Positions 17,757 through 25,807 of a stretch of 64,000 nucleotides of DNA are shown piece after piece; positions within the stretch are counted from its first letter, which is position 1; each line of letters begins with the position of its first letter. Source of the DNA: UBA1181 sp045639525 (GTDB lineage: Bacteria > Bacteroidota > Bacteroidia > Bacteroidales > Paludibacteraceae); assembly GCA_045639525.1 (NCBI GenBank), contig JAZUDI010000024.1, positions 1-64,000 on the forward strand, read 5' to 3'. The notes below the pieces were generated by a model. It had not been told where the DNA came from. It saw nothing but the letters and a program-made list of their open reading frames with translations, and did not search any database. The translations under genes and the position numbers were made by a program.

Positions 17757-19214
17757 ATGAAACTAAAAAGATTACATATCTCAGATTATTACATACTCAA
17801 AGATTTTGAAATTAATTTTCAAAACAAACTATCTTTAATAATAGGGGAAAATGGAAGTGGAAAATCAAGTCTAATAGAAGTCTTAGCTTATATATTTGGA
17901 CATCTACACAAATATTTTGTACTCAATGATAAGACTGCAGTTTTTATTGATGGGTACGAAATTGAATATGAGATCTCATACAACAACAGCGTGCATTCTG
18001 TATTCATTAAGAGCAAATATGTAAACCAAATTTCTAACACATTCAAGCCAACAATCAAGATTGATGGTACATCTCTTTCTCTTAGTCAAATTGACAAGAT
18101 TTATGGTGGAATGAAACACCTCCTTCCAACAAAAGTTATTTTATATTATGCGGGTATCACTACACACCTTTCTGAATTAAATGAACATTTCCGCAAGAAA
18201 TACCGTTCCCGATTAATACAGAAAGGAAATAATTACTCGTTACAACCATTGGTTTTGCCAAATGATAATCCTTTTTGCTATATTCAATCAGAATATTTGC
18301 CATTAATAGTGTTATCTTTGCTCCTAGATGAAGAAAAAAGTAATATACTCTTATCTAAAAAACTTGGCATCGATCTTGATAGTATTGATGTAGTTATTAC
18401 TTGCAAAGAACCTGCATGGCATAGAGAAAGGAAGAAAGAAATCGAACAAGAGGCAGAGAAACATCCTTGGGGTATTGAGGGAACTGTGTCTAAAGAAATT
18501 TTTGATAGCCTTGTTCAAAATTGTATTGCACAGGATTATAATGATGAACATGCAGAATTAAAATTAGAATTTTTAAGCTCAATAATGATAAACGATGTTT
18601 TTGCCGATTTTGAGTCAACGCCAGAAACAGCATTTTCTTTACTTGACGTATTATTGTGCAGTGATCTAATAAAATCTATTGATATTTCATGGAAAAAAGA
18701 TGGAAACACAATTTTCTTGGACAGGCTTAGTGAAGGACAGAAACAATTATTAATGACATGGGGAGCTTCATTTATTTGGAATCAGGACAACCTCCTTTTC
18801 CTATTTGACGAACCTGATGTATCCCTCCATCCTAAATGGCAAAGAGAAATCATCTCTGATCTTGACAAAAGCATGGTAAATTCATGCGCTGTTATTAGCA
18901 CTCATAGCCCTATTATGCTCAGCAATGCTTCAAATTCAGATGTCTATATAATTGACAAAGGTAAATTAGCAAAAAACACACCGAAGTTTTTTGGAAAAGA
19001 TAATAATACTATTCTGTTTGAAATAATGGGTGTCACTAAAAGAATTGATTCCGTTACAAAAAGAATTGATGAATTGTTTTCTGCTATTGAAAATGATGAT
19101 GTAGAATTATCCGAAAGCCTTTATACCGAGCTCTCTGATTTATTAGGAAGTGATGATAATGATTTAGTTAGAGCACGTATGGAAATAGATTATCTCAAGG
19201 ATGATTCTTTTTAA
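17757..19214 (+). CDS. ptuA: Septu-type AAA/SMC-like ATPase PtuA
   Basis: This 485-residue ABC/SMC-type ATPase has Walker A GENGSGKSS (30-38), the signature LSEGQKQ (about 322), Walker B LLFLFDEPD (about 346) and an H-loop STHSPIML (about 380). Such overcoming-lysogenization-defect-like ATPases pair with HNH nucleases in the Septu anti-phage system, where PtuA forms an oligomer that binds and controls PtuB. The immediate downstream HNH gene (9 nt) is of exactly the PtuB type, which makes the assignment strong. The gene is clearly more A+T-rich than the RM genes before it, suggesting a separate origin. It starts 2 nt after the specificity gene. Confidence 0.82.
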   Translation: MKLKRLHISDYYILKDFEINFQNKLSLIIGENGSGKSSLIEVLAYIFGHLHKYFVLNDKTAVFIDGYEIEYEISYNNSVHSVFIKSKYVNQISNTFKPTIKIDGTSLSLSQIDKIYGGMKHLLPTKVILYYAGITTHLSELNEHFRKKYRSRLIQKGNNYSLQPLVLPNDNPFCYIQSEYLPLIVLSLLLDEEKSNILLSKKLGIDLDSIDVVITCKEPAWHRERKKEIEQEAEKHPWGIEGTVSKEIFDSLVQNCIAQDYNDEHAELKLEFLSSIMINDVFADFESTPETAFSLLDVLLCSDLIKSIDISWKKDGNTIFLDRLSEGQKQLLMTWGASFIWNQDNLLFLFDEPDVSLHPKWQREIISDLDKSMVNSCAVISTHSPIMLSNASNSDVYIIDKGKLAKNTPKFFGKDNNTILFEIMGVTKRIDSVTKRIDELFSAIENDDVELSESLYTELSDLLGSDDNDLVRARMEIDYLKDDSF

Positions 19215-19223
19215 TAATTTGTC

Positions 19224-19892
19224 ATGAGAACAATTGATAAAATTAAAGAGCCGACAGATTTCGTTGAACATAGAGCGAAACCTGATTCTACGTTTGATAA
19301 TATACCCACAGACGTAAAAAATAATCTTCGTAAAACCCTTTTGAAAAGTCAAGGCTATATCTGTTGTTATTGCATGAAAAGGATAAGTTTTAGCGCAAGC
19401 AAGATAGAGCATTTTAAAAGTCAAAAACATAATAATGGACAGAATGGCTCAACGGATTTGACCCTAGATTATAATAACCTTTATGTTGCTTGCGTAGATT
19501 CTGGTGGGAAATATGAAAATCAAACATGTGATAGCCATAAAAAAGAAATAGATCTACAAAGCATTGATATCTCTTCAATTCAATGTAATTCAATGTTTAA
19601 ATATGATGGCAATGGAACGATTCTGTCCTCTTCTGGTGATTGTAATGTTAATGATGAAATCAATGATGTTTTGAACCTGAACCAACAGACTCTTAAAGAT
19701 AATAGAAAAAGCATATACGATGGATTAAAAAACAGATTTAGACAACAAAATAAAAAAGGTAAGTTTAATATGGCTTACCTTAAAAAGGAACTTGCTCATT
19801 GGTCTTCTTTAGATTCAAATGGATTCTATCCTGAGTATTGTATGGTTGCAGTATACTTAATCAATAGGCAAATCAGTAAAATGCAAAAATAA
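19224..19892 (+). CDS. ptuB: HNH endonuclease PtuB (Septu / TIGR02646 family)
   Basis: The 222-residue protein carries the TIGR02646-type HNH motif: CCYC (Cys47 and Cys50), IEHF (His63), the YNNLYVAC segment (about 83-90) and CDSHK (Cys102, His105). The same family supplies the nuclease of Septu systems and of some retron systems. No reverse transcriptase or msr-msd region is seen here, so Septu is the better reading. It is expected to cleave DNA when PtuA senses infection. It follows ptuA by 9 nt, and shares that gene's high A+T content. Confidence 0.85.
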   Translation: MRTIDKIKEPTDFVEHRAKPDSTFDNIPTDVKNNLRKTLLKSQGYICCYCMKRISFSASKIEHFKSQKHNNGQNGSTDLTLDYNNLYVACVDSGGKYENQTCDSHKKEIDLQSIDISSIQCNSMFKYDGNGTILSSSGDCNVNDEINDVLNLNQQTLKDNRKSIYDGLKNRFRQQNKKGKFNMAYLKKELAHWSSLDSNGFYPEYCMVAVYLINRQISKMQK

Positions 19893-19901
19893 AAATCATC
19901 T

Positions 19902-20291
19902 ATGCCAAACAATCGTACATGGCTTGCCTTTGCCAACAGAAAAAGGTGCAGACATGCAGATGCAATTCATTCGCTTGGGTTCATCAGTTGGAGAATGGGA
20001 AGAGCACGCTTCGCCATAGGTGATGTTGTGTATCTCTTCATGTCTGACGAACGATACGTACGTTTCAAGATGGTAGTAACAGCAGAGAACTGCAAACGTG
20101 AGGATCAGGCATTTTGGGTAGAGAAGGCTCCTGATGATACCACATACAAACTGGAATTGCTTGAAGAGTACAATGGTACAGCGCTATCTGAACAAGAACT
20201 ATGCAAACATGGTTTCAAAGGTGGCAGAGCTTTAGAAATTCCAAGTTGTAATAATCTTGAAGTACTCAACTATATTAAATCTCAATTTTAG
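19902..20291 (+). CDS. small EVE/PUA-like domain protein
   Basis: A 129-residue single-domain protein. The pattern WLAFANRKR...HADAIHSLGFISWRM....FAIGDVVYLFMSDE..VRFKMVV resembles EVE/PUA-superfamily domains, with an aromatic N-terminus, GDxVYLY strand and a regulatory V strand. Many of these read modified bases in DNA and are fused or adjacent to nucleases in type IV restriction. The assignment rests on pattern recognition, not on a search. It ends 3 nt before the DUF262/DUF1524 gene, so the two probably form a reader-nuclease pair encoded as separate proteins. A different small beta-barrel fold cannot be excluded. Confidence 0.5.
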   Translation: MPNNRTWLAFANRKRCRHADAIHSLGFISWRMGRARFAIGDVVYLFMSDERYVRFKMVVTAENCKREDQAFWVEKAPDDTTYKLELLEEYNGTALSEQELCKHGFKGGRALEIPSCNNLEVLNYIKSQF

Positions 20292-20294
20292 TAT

Positions 20295-22376
20295 ATGAAA
20301 GGTGACGCTCAACCACTTATAAAGTTTTTTGATGGATCGGACAAGAGATTCATCATTCCACTATATCAGCGCAATTACGACTGGAAAGAGGATAATTGCG
20401 AACAGTTGTTTCAGGACTTGATAAAGCTCCATAATAGTGACCGTAAGAGTCATTTCTTTGGTAGCATTGTATCAAGTATACAGTCGGGAACAGAAGACCG
20501 CTATATCATCGATGGCCAGCAGCGAATAACAACCGTTTCGCTGATGCTCATTGCTATGGTTAATGCGAAGAAGGAAGGGATGATTGAAGCTGATGATGCG
20601 AAACTGGTTGAAAAGATCTTCAAACGTTACCTTGTGGATGAATACCAAGAGGATGAGCGTAAGGTTAAGCTGAAGCCTATAAAGAAGGATATGCAGGCCT
20701 TTGATGCTTTGCTGTATAAGCCAAAGGAGCAATATATAAAGGAGTCAAATGTGACTCGCAACTATGATTTCTTCTTTGATAAAATTATCCATTGTGGACT
20801 TACTCTTGATGAGCTGTTTGAGACAATCAAGAAACTGGAGGTTATCAACATTCGTTTGGATGAAGATGACGATCCTCAACTTATCTTTGAGAGTCTTAAT
20901 TCCACAGGTCTAGACCTGAGTGAAGCGGACAAAATACGTAACTATCTGCTGATGTCGTTGGCACCGGCTGAGCAAGATAATTTGTATTCTCGTTTTTGGA
21001 ATCCTATTGAAGAGTTCACAAAGTACGATCCATCTTCTTTCGTTCGTGACTACCTCACCATGAAGCAAGGAAAGATTGGACGTATCGACAGAATCTATTT
21101 TATCTTCAAGGAGTATGCAGAGAATGCTGGCGTGGATAGAGCAGCATTACTTGAAGACATGCACCACTATGCACGCATTTATAGTCAAATTGACAATGCA
21201 CAGGTGGGTACAGACAAACTGAACAGGAAGCTGAACCAACTTCGTACCTTGGATTCAACTATTGCATATCCATTCTTTATGGCATTCTTTGATTATACGG
21301 ATAGAGTTGGTATGTCTGAGGAAGAGATCTATAAGGTTATAGATGTAATAGAAGCATATTGGGCAAGAAGAATTATTTGCAATCTTCCATCAAATGCACT
21401 TAATAAAGTATTTGCAACGCTTCATCGTGATGTCTTGAACCATATTAGCAAGGCTGGAAATGGTACAGAGCCAACGTATTCTGATGTATTGATATATGTA
21501 TTGCTCAAGAAAGGACGTTCTTCTGCATTCCCAATAGACGAGGATGTAGCAGGAGATTTCATCTCTCGTCAAGTATACAAGATGCCAACTAATCAGAGAA
21601 TGTTCATTCTGGAGAGATTGGAGAATCGAGACAATAATGAGCGTCATGATGTCGTAAAGGAGTTGACTGAAAAGAACATCACCATTGAACATATTATGCC
21701 TCAAACGCTGTCTGACAAATGGAAGAAGGCTTTGGGGGATGACTGGGAGCGCATACATCAGCAGTACAAGCATACGATGGCAAACTTGACGCTGACAGGA
21801 TATAACTCACAGTATAGCAATCTCTCTTTTGTAGAAAAGAGGGATATGGAAAAGGGTTTCAAAGATAGCGCTTTCCGCTTGAATAACTATGTGAAGAGTT
21901 GTGAGCAATGGACAGAGACAGAGCTGAAACAACGCCAACAGGACTTGCTTCAGGTTTTCATGAGTCTTTGGCCTATGCCAACAACCAGTTTTGAAGTGAC
22001 GAAGCAAGAGGCAGAATCGGCATCCCTTGATGACGAAGACTTTGAATTCACAGGAAAGAAGTTGCAAGCGTACATTCTTCATGGAGTGAGATATACGGTC
22101 AACACCTGGAAGGAGATGCTTGTGCAGGTATGTGGACACCTTTTGCTTGAGAAGCGTTCGACATTGGAGTGGCTGTGTGCCAACGAGAAAAGCGGTTTCC
22201 ATACCATGCCAGAGTCGTGGAGACGTGAACTCGCTCCTAATATATATGTTTGGACGGACAATAGTACATCCACGAAGATTAGCATTCTCAATGGCATGTT
22301 TGCTGAATGCAATATACCAACTTCTGAATTAGTATTTGAATTCCGTTCAGATCAAGAAGGTGAGGATGAAGAATAA
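20295..22376 (+). CDS. DUF262-DUF1524 nuclease, GmrSD-like type IV restriction protein
   Basis: The 693-residue protein opens with the DUF262 signature IPLYQRNYDW (21-30) and DGQQR (73-77), a ParB-like NTPase motif. It continues into a DUF1524 His-Me-type nuclease with IEHIMPQTLSDKW (His about 466) and the downstream NLTLTGYNSQYSN. This is the GmrSD/BrxU architecture, which restricts DNA with modified (for example glucosylated) cytosines. An extra C-terminal domain of about 110 residues (about 585-693, beginning YILHGVRYTVNTWKEML) is not part of the core pair and may add recognition. It sits 3 nt after the EVE-like gene and 9 nt before fic. Confidence 0.85.
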   Translation: MKGDAQPLIKFFDGSDKRFIIPLYQRNYDWKEDNCEQLFQDLIKLHNSDRKSHFFGSIVSSIQSGTEDRYIIDGQQRITTVSLMLIAMVNAKKEGMIEADDAKLVEKIFKRYLVDEYQEDERKVKLKPIKKDMQAFDALLYKPKEQYIKESNVTRNYDFFFDKIIHCGLTLDELFETIKKLEVINIRLDEDDDPQLIFESLNSTGLDLSEADKIRNYLLMSLAPAEQDNLYSRFWNPIEEFTKYDPSSFVRDYLTMKQGKIGRIDRIYFIFKEYAENAGVDRAALLEDMHHYARIYSQIDNAQVGTDKLNRKLNQLRTLDSTIAYPFFMAFFDYTDRVGMSEEEIYKVIDVIEAYWARRIICNLPSNALNKVFATLHRDVLNHISKAGNGTEPTYSDVLIYVLLKKGRSSAFPIDEDVAGDFISRQVYKMPTNQRMFILERLENRDNNERHDVVKELTEKNITIEHIMPQTLSDKWKKALGDDWERIHQQYKHTMANLTLTGYNSQYSNLSFVEKRDMEKGFKDSAFRLNNYVKSCEQWTETELKQRQQDLLQVFMSLWPMPTTSFEVTKQEAESASLDDEDFEFTGKKLQAYILHGVRYTVNTWKEMLVQVCGHLLLEKRSTLEWLCANEKSGFHTMPESWRRELAPNIYVWTDNSTSTKISILNGMFAECNIPTSELVFEFRSDQEGEDEE

Positions 22377-22385
22377 ATATAAACT

Positions 22386-23528
22386 ATGAGCGACGAACAG
22401 AAATATATTGACTTTGAATCTTACCAGCGTGTGGCTGAGCCGCATAAGCGTGAGAAGGCTTTGGCTTGGCGTACTGCGATAGGTCTTCAGGATGTGGACG
22501 GACTTCGAGTGTCCGAATATCTGAAGGAAATCGCAGTTAAGCACATTGAGGGTGACATTACCATCGATGAGGTTAGAGAGCAACTTCGATCATACTATGA
22601 GAATAAGACAACGCATGACGCTGACGACGCTGAAAAGGAAGAGGCTGACCGTGTAGCGGCAAATATTACAAAACTCCTAAATGAGAAGTCGTTCTCTTTT
22701 ACTCCTTTGGAGTTGTTGAATATCCATCGTCATTTATTTGAGGGCGTTATTAAGCACGCTGGTGAAATTCGTCCTTTTGACATTAGTAAAAAGGAATGGG
22801 TGTTACAAGGCGACTCAGTTGTATATGGACGAGCTGTGGACATCCATGCAACATTGAAATATGACATACAGAATGAACGTGATTTTATCTATAAAGGCTT
22901 GTCCACAGATGAAATCATCTCTCATATTGTGGATTTTGTGTCTTTGCTTTGGCAGAACCATCCATTCCGTGAAGGTAACACTCGCACAACAGCTGTGTTC
23001 GTCATCAAATATCTGCGTTCTTGTGGTTTCAAAGTGAACAATGAACTGTTTGCAGATAATTCTTGGTATTTTCGCAATGCCCTTGTGCGTGCCAATTACA
23101 GTAATCCGCAGAAGGGAATACAACCAGACAACTCTTTTCTCGTGAAGTTCTTCCGAAATCTGTTGCTCGGTGAGAACAACGAACTGAAGAATCGTTATAT
23201 GCTGATTGGGTATAAGGAGGACGAGGGTGATACCCATACAACCACCCATACAACCACCCGTACAAGTTCAAATGATATACAACCTTCTTCAGATAATGTG
23301 ATGCGTTTGGTATTGGCAATCGGCAAAGAAGAGATGAGTGTTAAGGATATGATGGAAGCTGTAGGTTTGAAGAATCGCCCTAATTTTCTGGGTTATTCAC
23401 TCACACCAGCCATTCATGAGGGATTCGTTTGTATGAAGTACCCAGACAACCCCCATCATCCTCGTCAACGTTATTCGCTGACCGTTAAAGGAATGATGTT
23501 GTTGGACGTGAACAATATTAGAAACTAA
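22386..23528 (+). CDS. Fic-domain protein with VbhA-like N-terminus and C-terminal winged helix
   Basis: The 380-residue protein has a FIC core with HPFREGNTR (about 192-200), the catalytic motif for AMP transfer. The N-terminal ~70 residues (AWRTAIGLQDVDGLRVSEYL to VREQLRSYY) resemble the VbhA antitoxin, suggesting a toxin and antitoxin joined in one chain. The usual inhibitory S/T-x3-E-G/N helix motif is not perfectly kept: DVDG appears where E-G/N is expected. A C-terminal winged helix (about 295-380) suggests DNA binding and autoregulation. The linker carries a THTTTHTTTRT repeat. This last gene of the island could act as an abortive-infection arm, but the role is inferred. Confidence 0.8.
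   Translation: MSDEQKYIDFESYQRVAEPHKREKALAWRTAIGLQDVDGLRVSEYLKEIAVKHIEGDITIDEVREQLRSYYENKTTHDADDAEKEEADRVAANITKLLNEKSFSFTPLELLNIHRHLFEGVIKHAGEIRPFDISKKEWVLQGDSVVYGRAVDIHATLKYDIQNERDFIYKGLSTDEIISHIVDFVSLLWQNHPFREGNTRTTAVFVIKYLRSCGFKVNNELFADNSWYFRNALVRANYSNPQKGIQPDNSFLVKFFRNLLLGENNELKNRYMLIGYKEDEGDTHTTTHTTTRTSSNDIQPSSDNVMRLVLAIGKEEMSVKDMMEAVGLKNRPNFLGYSLTPAIHEGFVCMKYPDNPHHPRQRYSLTVKGMMLLDVNNIRN
23228..23262 (+). repeat. 12-nt tandem repeat in the fic linker
   Basis: About three copies of a unit close to CCCATACAACCA encode a threonine/histidine-rich linker between the FIC core and the winged helix. The period keeps the reading frame. Confidence 0.7.
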
Positions 23529-23672
23529 TAATCAGATTTTGGATACATGACGAGTTATGTAAACGAGTGTTAGGAGTTAGGTAGTCAAAGTATGTGAATG
23601 TTTCAAGAAGCGTTTCTCTTTTATTGTCAAATATTTTTCCCCCTTTTTGCAATAAATCTCCAATTATAGAGT

Positions 23673-23680
23673 TATCTTTA
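23673..23680 (+). promoter_or_regulatory. probable -7 box for porV
   Basis: TATCTTTA, one base off the TAnnTTTG consensus, 56 nt before the porV start, with a TTTTTG run (23644-23649) upstream that could be the -33 element. The 23529-23736 gap otherwise holds no gene. Confidence 0.4.
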
Positions 23681-23736
23681 CGGAGGAATAAAATTCCTCT
23701 ATGTAAGATTAGTTGATTAATATATTTATTTAATAG

Positions 23737-24975
23737 ATGAAAATGAAAAAGCTTAATGTGCGTGCGGCGCTTGTTTCTGCGGCTTTGTGTTCTGCGATTT
23801 CAGCAAGTGCGGTGACTGTAACCGATGAAAACGGTGCCAATTTCAACCCGCTTCAGACTGCAGTTCCTTCATTGTCAATCGCTCCGGACGCCGTTGGTGG
23901 CGGTTTGGGTGATGTGGGTGCCGCAACCAGACCTGATAATATGTCTCAACACTGGAACCCGTCAAAGTATGCTTTGGCGGAGAGCAAGGGTGGATTCTCC
24001 GTATCCTATACGCCATGGTTGCGTAAGATCGTGAACGACATCGATTTGGCCTACTTGTCAGGATATTATAAGCCGACTGAGAAAACAGCGATCGGTGCCT
24101 CTTTCCGTTATTTTTCCCTTGGTGAGATCACGTTGACGGGTGAGCCTGATTACAGTGGAGTCCCTATCTCGATTGGTAGTGCGAAGCCTTATGAGTTGGC
24201 TGCTGATGTCAGCTTCTCCATGTTGCTCTCCGAGTATTGGTCAGGAGGTGTGGCTTTGCGTTTCATCTGTTCCGACCTCTTCAATGGTGTGGATGACGAT
24301 GAGTATAAGAAGGGTATCGGTATGGGTGCCGACATCTCGTTCTCGTTCAGAAAACCTGTCCAAACCGGTAACACCACCTCTTACGGAGCATTTGGTGTCG
24401 CTATCTCCAATATTGGTAATAAAGTGTCGTATGACGATGTTACCAAGCAGTTTATCCCTACCAACTTCAAGATGGGAGGTTCGTTCGAGTATTCGTTCGA
24501 CGACTATAACTCATTGATGTTGGCGGTGGACATCAACAAATTGTTGGTGCCAACCCCTTACGGAAGCATCGACCAATACGAAAGCCGCGAAGCTTGGGAA
24601 GAAGCTCGGGAAGAGTATTACAAAACTACTTCCGTTGGTGGGATTTTCAAATCTTTGGGTGACGCTCCTGGCGGATTCAAGGAGGAACTTAGAGAGTTCA
24701 ACTTCTCTGTTGGTCTTGAGTATGCGTATAAGAGAAAATTCTTGGTGAGAGCAGGTTACTTCAATGAGAATAAGTACAAGGGTAATCGTAAGTACTTCTC
24801 TGTGGGTGCGGGATTCAATTTGAGTATCTTCCAATTGAATGCGGCTTATTTGATCACCAAATCGCCAACCAATCCGTTGGACCGTACATTGCGTTTCACA
24901 CTCGGATTCGATATGGGTGGTTTGAGAGATATCTTCGGCGTGAAGGCTAAATCAAGCGATAAGTCCGATGATTAA
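23737..24975 (+). CDS. porV: type IX secretion outer-membrane protein PorV
   Basis: PorV (LptO) is a FadL-like outer-membrane barrel that shuttles T9SS cargo from the translocon to the PorU sortase complex. The 412-residue protein has a signal peptide (about 1-26, cleaved near ASA). The PorV core follows (NPLQTAVPSLSIAPDAVGGGLGDVGAATRPD, NMSQHWNPSKYAL, then alternating beta strands such as GGFSVSYTPWLR). No PorU or other T9SS gene is next to it. A likely T9SS client protein is encoded at 47983-51915. It is monocistronic, with a terminator at 25001-25030. Confidence 0.92.
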   Translation: MKMKKLNVRAALVSAALCSAISASAVTVTDENGANFNPLQTAVPSLSIAPDAVGGGLGDVGAATRPDNMSQHWNPSKYALAESKGGFSVSYTPWLRKIVNDIDLAYLSGYYKPTEKTAIGASFRYFSLGEITLTGEPDYSGVPISIGSAKPYELAADVSFSMLLSEYWSGGVALRFICSDLFNGVDDDEYKKGIGMGADISFSFRKPVQTGNTTSYGAFGVAISNIGNKVSYDDVTKQFIPTNFKMGGSFEYSFDDYNSLMLAVDINKLLVPTPYGSIDQYESREAWEEAREEYYKTTSVGGIFKSLGDAPGGFKEELREFNFSVGLEYAYKRKFLVRAGYFNENKYKGNRKYFSVGAGFNLSIFQLNAAYLITKSPTNPLDRTLRFTLGFDMGGLRDIFGVKAKSSDKSDD

Positions 24976-25000
24976 TCGTGCTTCATGAGACAATCATAGG

Positions 25001-25030
25001 AGAGGTGCGGCTATTGCTGCGCCTCTTTTT
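25001..25030 (+). terminator. terminator of porV
   Basis: Stem AGAGGTGC (25001-25008) with GCGCCTCT (25018-25025), one G-U pair, followed by a T tract to 25030. Confidence 0.75.
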
Positions 25031-25062
25031 GTAGGTAATAACATTACGTGAAAAATAGAATA

Positions 25063-25785
25063 ATGATGAAAAGATTTTGTGTCTATGCCATGGCTATTCT
25101 CTCTCTCTGCTGTGCGACGGCGTGCTCAGATAAGGAGGATGATAGGGAGGTGAACCATTACGGTGAGAATATGTCAGCCACCATCAGCGGCGAAGTTGAT
25201 AGCTACGGGTATGTTGATCTGGGACTGAGCGTGAAGTGGGCGACCTGCAATGTGGGCGCTTCCCAACCGTTGGAATATGGCGATCTTTTCTCTTGGGGTG
25301 AGACGCAGTCCAAAGGCATCTATAAATGGAGTACCTATAAGTGGTGCGGTGGAGACTTCGATAAGTTGACAAAGTATTGCAATTCAAGCAGTCTGGGTGA
25401 GGTTGACAATGCCAACACGTTGGCACCAGAAGATGATGCCGCAACGATCAATTGGGGCAAAGCTTGGCGAACGCCAACCTTGGAGGAGATGACGGAGTTG
25501 ATAAAGGGCTGCGATTGGGCTTGGAGCGATAATTTCAATGGCAAGGGAATAGCGGGACAGGTTGGCGTTTCCAAAGTGAATGGCAATGTTATCTTCCTGC
25601 CTGCCGCTGGCTATAGTAATGGTAAGGAGATCATCGACAAGGGAGTTTATGGCGGATATTGGACATCGACGCTTCATTTCGGAAATTCCTATAATGCGCA
25701 CATTTTTACCTTCTACGATCATCAAATCACACGCTTCAATTATTATCGAAGCGACGGACGAAGTGTCAGGGCGGTCTTAAAATAA
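25063..25785 (+). CDS. FISUMP-domain lipoprotein
   Basis: A 240-residue surface or periplasmic lipoprotein. The signal sequence ends in a lipobox (CCATAC-S). The mature part begins with the repeat-type motif YVDLGLSVKWATCNVGA and continues YGDLFSWGETQSKGIYKWSTYK. It closes with GGYWTSTLH and RSVRAVLK. This is the Bacteroidota version of the Fibrobacter 'major paralogous domain', related to the formylglycine/DUF1566 fold. Its ligand is unknown. I use the ATG at 25063; the in-frame GTG at 25048 is less likely. The MFS gene follows 22 nt later, so they may share a transcript. Confidence 0.8.
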   Translation: MMKRFCVYAMAILSLCCATACSDKEDDREVNHYGENMSATISGEVDSYGYVDLGLSVKWATCNVGASQPLEYGDLFSWGETQSKGIYKWSTYKWCGGDFDKLTKYCNSSSLGEVDNANTLAPEDDAATINWGKAWRTPTLEEMTELIKGCDWAWSDNFNGKGIAGQVGVSKVNGNVIFLPAAGYSNGKEIIDKGVYGGYWTSTLHFGNSYNAHIFTFYDHQITRFNYYRSDGRSVRAVLK

Positions 25786-25807
25786 GTAGGTACGCAACGT
25801 CCAAATC

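Noticed and set aside
19224..19892. HNH gene as part of a retron
   Set aside because: No reverse transcriptase or msr-msd-like RNA is present around it, and an ATPase of PtuA type is adjacent. Septu fits better.
13015..23736. Island as an integrated phage or ICE with attachment sites
   Set aside because: No integrase, relaxase, structural phage gene, IS or tRNA was found, and no matching direct repeat could be seen at the two flanks. The boundaries remain undefined.
25048..25062. GTG at 25048 as the FISUMP lipoprotein start
   Set aside because: The ATG at 25063 gives a normal lipoprotein signal sequence, and the extra five residues add charged residues without improving it.
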